NCBI GenBank assembly: GCA_025350285.1
Contig: JANXYE010000421.1
Span: 1-6,374, forward strand
Source of the DNA: Chloroflexota bacterium
GTDB lineage: Bacteria; Chloroflexota; Dehalococcoidia; Tepidiformales; Tepidiformaceae
Reading direction: 5' to 3'
DNA length: 6,374 nucleotides
A program made the position numbers and the translations under genes. This document shows, one piece after another, positions 5,573 through 6,374 of this stretch (positions are counted from its first letter, which is position 1; every line of letters begins with the position of its first letter). The notes beneath the pieces were generated by a model. It made no database searches and was not told where the DNA came from. It was given only the letters and a program-made list of their open reading frames with translations.

Positions 5573-6134
5573 GACCACTGCCACCCTCGAACGCGTCACG
5601 ACCGCCGAGTTCCTCGCCCGCGCGGACCAGGACGACTACGAACTCATAGACGGCGAACTAAAGGAGCGGTGCATGGGCATGGAAGCCGCATGGGTTGCGA
5701 CACAGTTCGCCACCCGACTCACCAATTTCAACAACGAACATCGACTCGGGACGGTGGTCGGCGACAACACGCCGCTCCAAATCTTCGGCGAGCGTCAAAC
5801 GATTCCACGCCCCGACGGGCTCTTTGTGTCCGTGGAGCGCCATCCATCCCGCGCCCCCGTCGTCGGCGCGCTTCGGGTGACGCCGGAACTCGTGATAGAG
5901 GTCGTTTCGCCGAGCGACAACGCGGCGGAGCTGATGACGAAGGTTCTCCACTACCTCGACGCGGGCGTCGATATGGTCTGGGTGGTTTACCCCGAGAGCC
6001 GGTCGGTTCACGTGATTCGCGCCGACTTGACCGGCAACGTGATTCGCCCGCCGATGAACCTCGACGGCGGGAATATCCTCCCCGGCTTCTCACACCCCGT
6101 CGCCGACTTCTTCCCCGCGCCCGTCCCGGAGTAG
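5571..6134 (+). CDS. Uma2 family (DUF820) endonuclease-like protein
   Basis: This encodes 187 residues of the Uma2/DUF820 family, which adopts a PD-(D/E)XK nuclease-like fold and is abundant in cyanobacteria, Chloroflexota and Deinococcota, often in multiple copies. Visible features are the family start pattern YELIDGEL at 23-30; RPDGLFVS at 80-87 with Asp82; PELVIEVVSPSD at 105-116 with Glu110; Lys124 in MTKVLHYLDAG; VWVVYPESRSVHVI; and a C-terminal LPGFSHPVADFF. Asp82, Glu110 and Lys124 would form the active site, so the fold and catalytic residues look intact. Biological role is unclear in the family; many members are thought to be related to mobile elements or DNA repair. The ATG follows the prsW stop after one base (TGA-G-ATG), which implies translational coupling. 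Its leader is repeated at the right edge, suggesting a second paralogue. Confidence 0.93.
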   Translation: MTTATLERVTTAEFLARADQDDYELIDGELKERCMGMEAAWVATQFATRLTNFNNEHRLGTVVGDNTPLQIFGERQTIPRPDGLFVSVERHPSRAPVVGALRVTPELVIEVVSPSDNAAELMTKVLHYLDAGVDMVWVVYPESRSVHVIRADLTGNVIRPPMNLDGGNILPGFSHPVADFFPAPVPE

Positions 6135-6153
6135 CGCTGGCAACGGTCTCGCT

Positions 6154-6166
6154 CATTGGCCACCGG
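6154..6166. repeat. Direct repeat flanking the MITE-like element, left
   Basis: CATTGGCCACCGG is identical to 6316-6328. It has the placement expected of a target-site duplication at the outer edge of the left terminal inverted repeat. Because the element may end in G…C, the duplication can be read as 11 to 13 bp. Confidence 0.7.
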
Positions 6167-6315
6167 GTGCGATTCAAGTTCTGCGTTGGCAAATGGATGC
6201 CGTGCCCGTGTGCTCCCCTCGCCCGCGAGGTACGAGTCGGGAGAGGGGTCGGGGGTGAGGGCAGGACGCCCGGCGCTGGCCACGACCGCTCTTCGCGCGA
6301 AACTTTGAATCGCAC
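6167..6315. mobile_element. MITE-like element of about 149 bp
   Basis: The left end GTGCGATTCAAGTT (6167-6180) is the reverse complement of the right end AACTTTGAATCGCAC (6301-6315) apart from one extra base. Both ends are directly flanked by the 13-bp direct repeat CATTGGCCACCGG. Terminal inverted repeats plus a target duplication and no coding capacity are the hallmarks of a miniature inverted-repeat transposable element moved by a transposase encoded elsewhere. A target duplication of 11-13 bp would suit an IS4-like enzyme, but this is inference. The element lies in the leader of the presumed second uma2 gene. An alternative is a palindromic intergenic repeat that arose by chance recombination. 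Confidence 0.65.
6215..6248. repeat. Hairpin of the common CCCTCACCCC/GGGGAG intergenic type
   Basis: CCCCTCGCCCG (6215-6225) pairs with CGGGAGAGGGG (6238-6248) with one mismatch and a 12-nt loop. Read on the minus strand, the surrounding sequence gives the peptide pattern ALTPDPSPDS, a familiar by-product of a repeat found in intergenic regions of many GC-rich bacteria. It sits inside the MITE-like element and could be its core or a terminator-like structure. Confidence 0.65.
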
Positions 6316-6328
6316 CATTGGCCACCGG
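6316..6328. repeat. Direct repeat flanking the MITE-like element, right
   Basis: This is an exact copy of 6154-6166. Its last eight bases are also the first eight of the 54-bp repeat copy B, so the element seems to have been inserted at the left edge of that repeat. Confidence 0.7.
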
Positions 6329-6374
6329 CGAGCCTTCCGCCGATGGTATGCTGGTCACGCCCGGAGGCTGAGAT
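6321..6374 (+). repeat. 54-bp repeat, copy B (leader of a second uma2-like gene)
   Basis: This matches copy A without gaps and keeps the reading frame of the PrsW tail and its stop (ATGEPSADGMLVTPGG, then TGA at 6369-6371). It keeps the GGAGG site and ends on A-T of the expected ATG at 6373. The eight differences cluster in two patches and change amino acids, so the tail peptide itself is not evidently conserved. A paralogue of uma2 most likely begins exactly at the window edge. Confidence 0.8.

Overview
The window comes from a GC-rich bacterial chromosome. It carries a core replication/repair locus (dnaN and recF, divergently transcribed) next to small accessory genes and repeats. Three traits point to a Chloroflexota-like or similar GC-rich lineage: a PrsW-type membrane protease, an apparent tandem pair of Uma2-family genes, and an intergenic hairpin of the widespread 'CCCTCACCCC…GGGGAG' type. 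The lineage is inferred from style and gene families only; no marker gene or search result supports it.

Left region (1-1852) is accessory in character. It starts inside a 92-bp direct repeat that recurs 155 bp downstream. The second copy carries the start of an intact SHOCT-domain gene (223-642). The first copy carries the same start, but codon 3 is a stop, so it looks like the stump of a lost paralogue. Next comes a short ORF with a good ribosome binding site that seems truncated (710-964), then a minus-strand gene (888-1625) whose motif order resembles the uracil-DNA glycosylase superfamily, then a gene-poor gap.

Centre (1853-4356): dnaN (beta sliding clamp) is on the minus strand and recF on the plus strand, head to head across about 185 bp. 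The gap holds a convincing dnaN promoter (TTGGCC-17 bp-TATAAT) with a Shine-Dalgarno site. It also holds a -10-like box that would make recF almost leaderless. No dnaA gene and no clear DnaA boxes are present, so an origin is not supported here.

Right region (4357-6374): a PrsW-family intramembrane protease gene follows recF within a few bases. It probably starts upstream of any ATG, GTG or TTG codon, possibly at an ATC. A Uma2-family PD-(D/E)XK nuclease-like gene begins one base after its stop, so recF-prsW-uma2 may be one transcript. The 54 bp spanning the end of prsW and the uma2 leader are repeated at the right edge and end on the first two bases of a would-be ATG, so a second uma2-like gene probably follows. 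Between the two lies a small MITE-like element of about 149 bp with terminal inverted repeats and an 11-13 bp flanking direct repeat.

The sliding clamp and RecF act together in replication and gap repair. The other genes are not obviously connected to them by function. No large new defence or mobile system is evident. The most interesting items are the MITE-like insertion in the duplicated uma2 leader, the SHOCT gene stump, the uncharacterised glycosylase-like gene, the altered RecF signature motif and the non-canonical prsW start.
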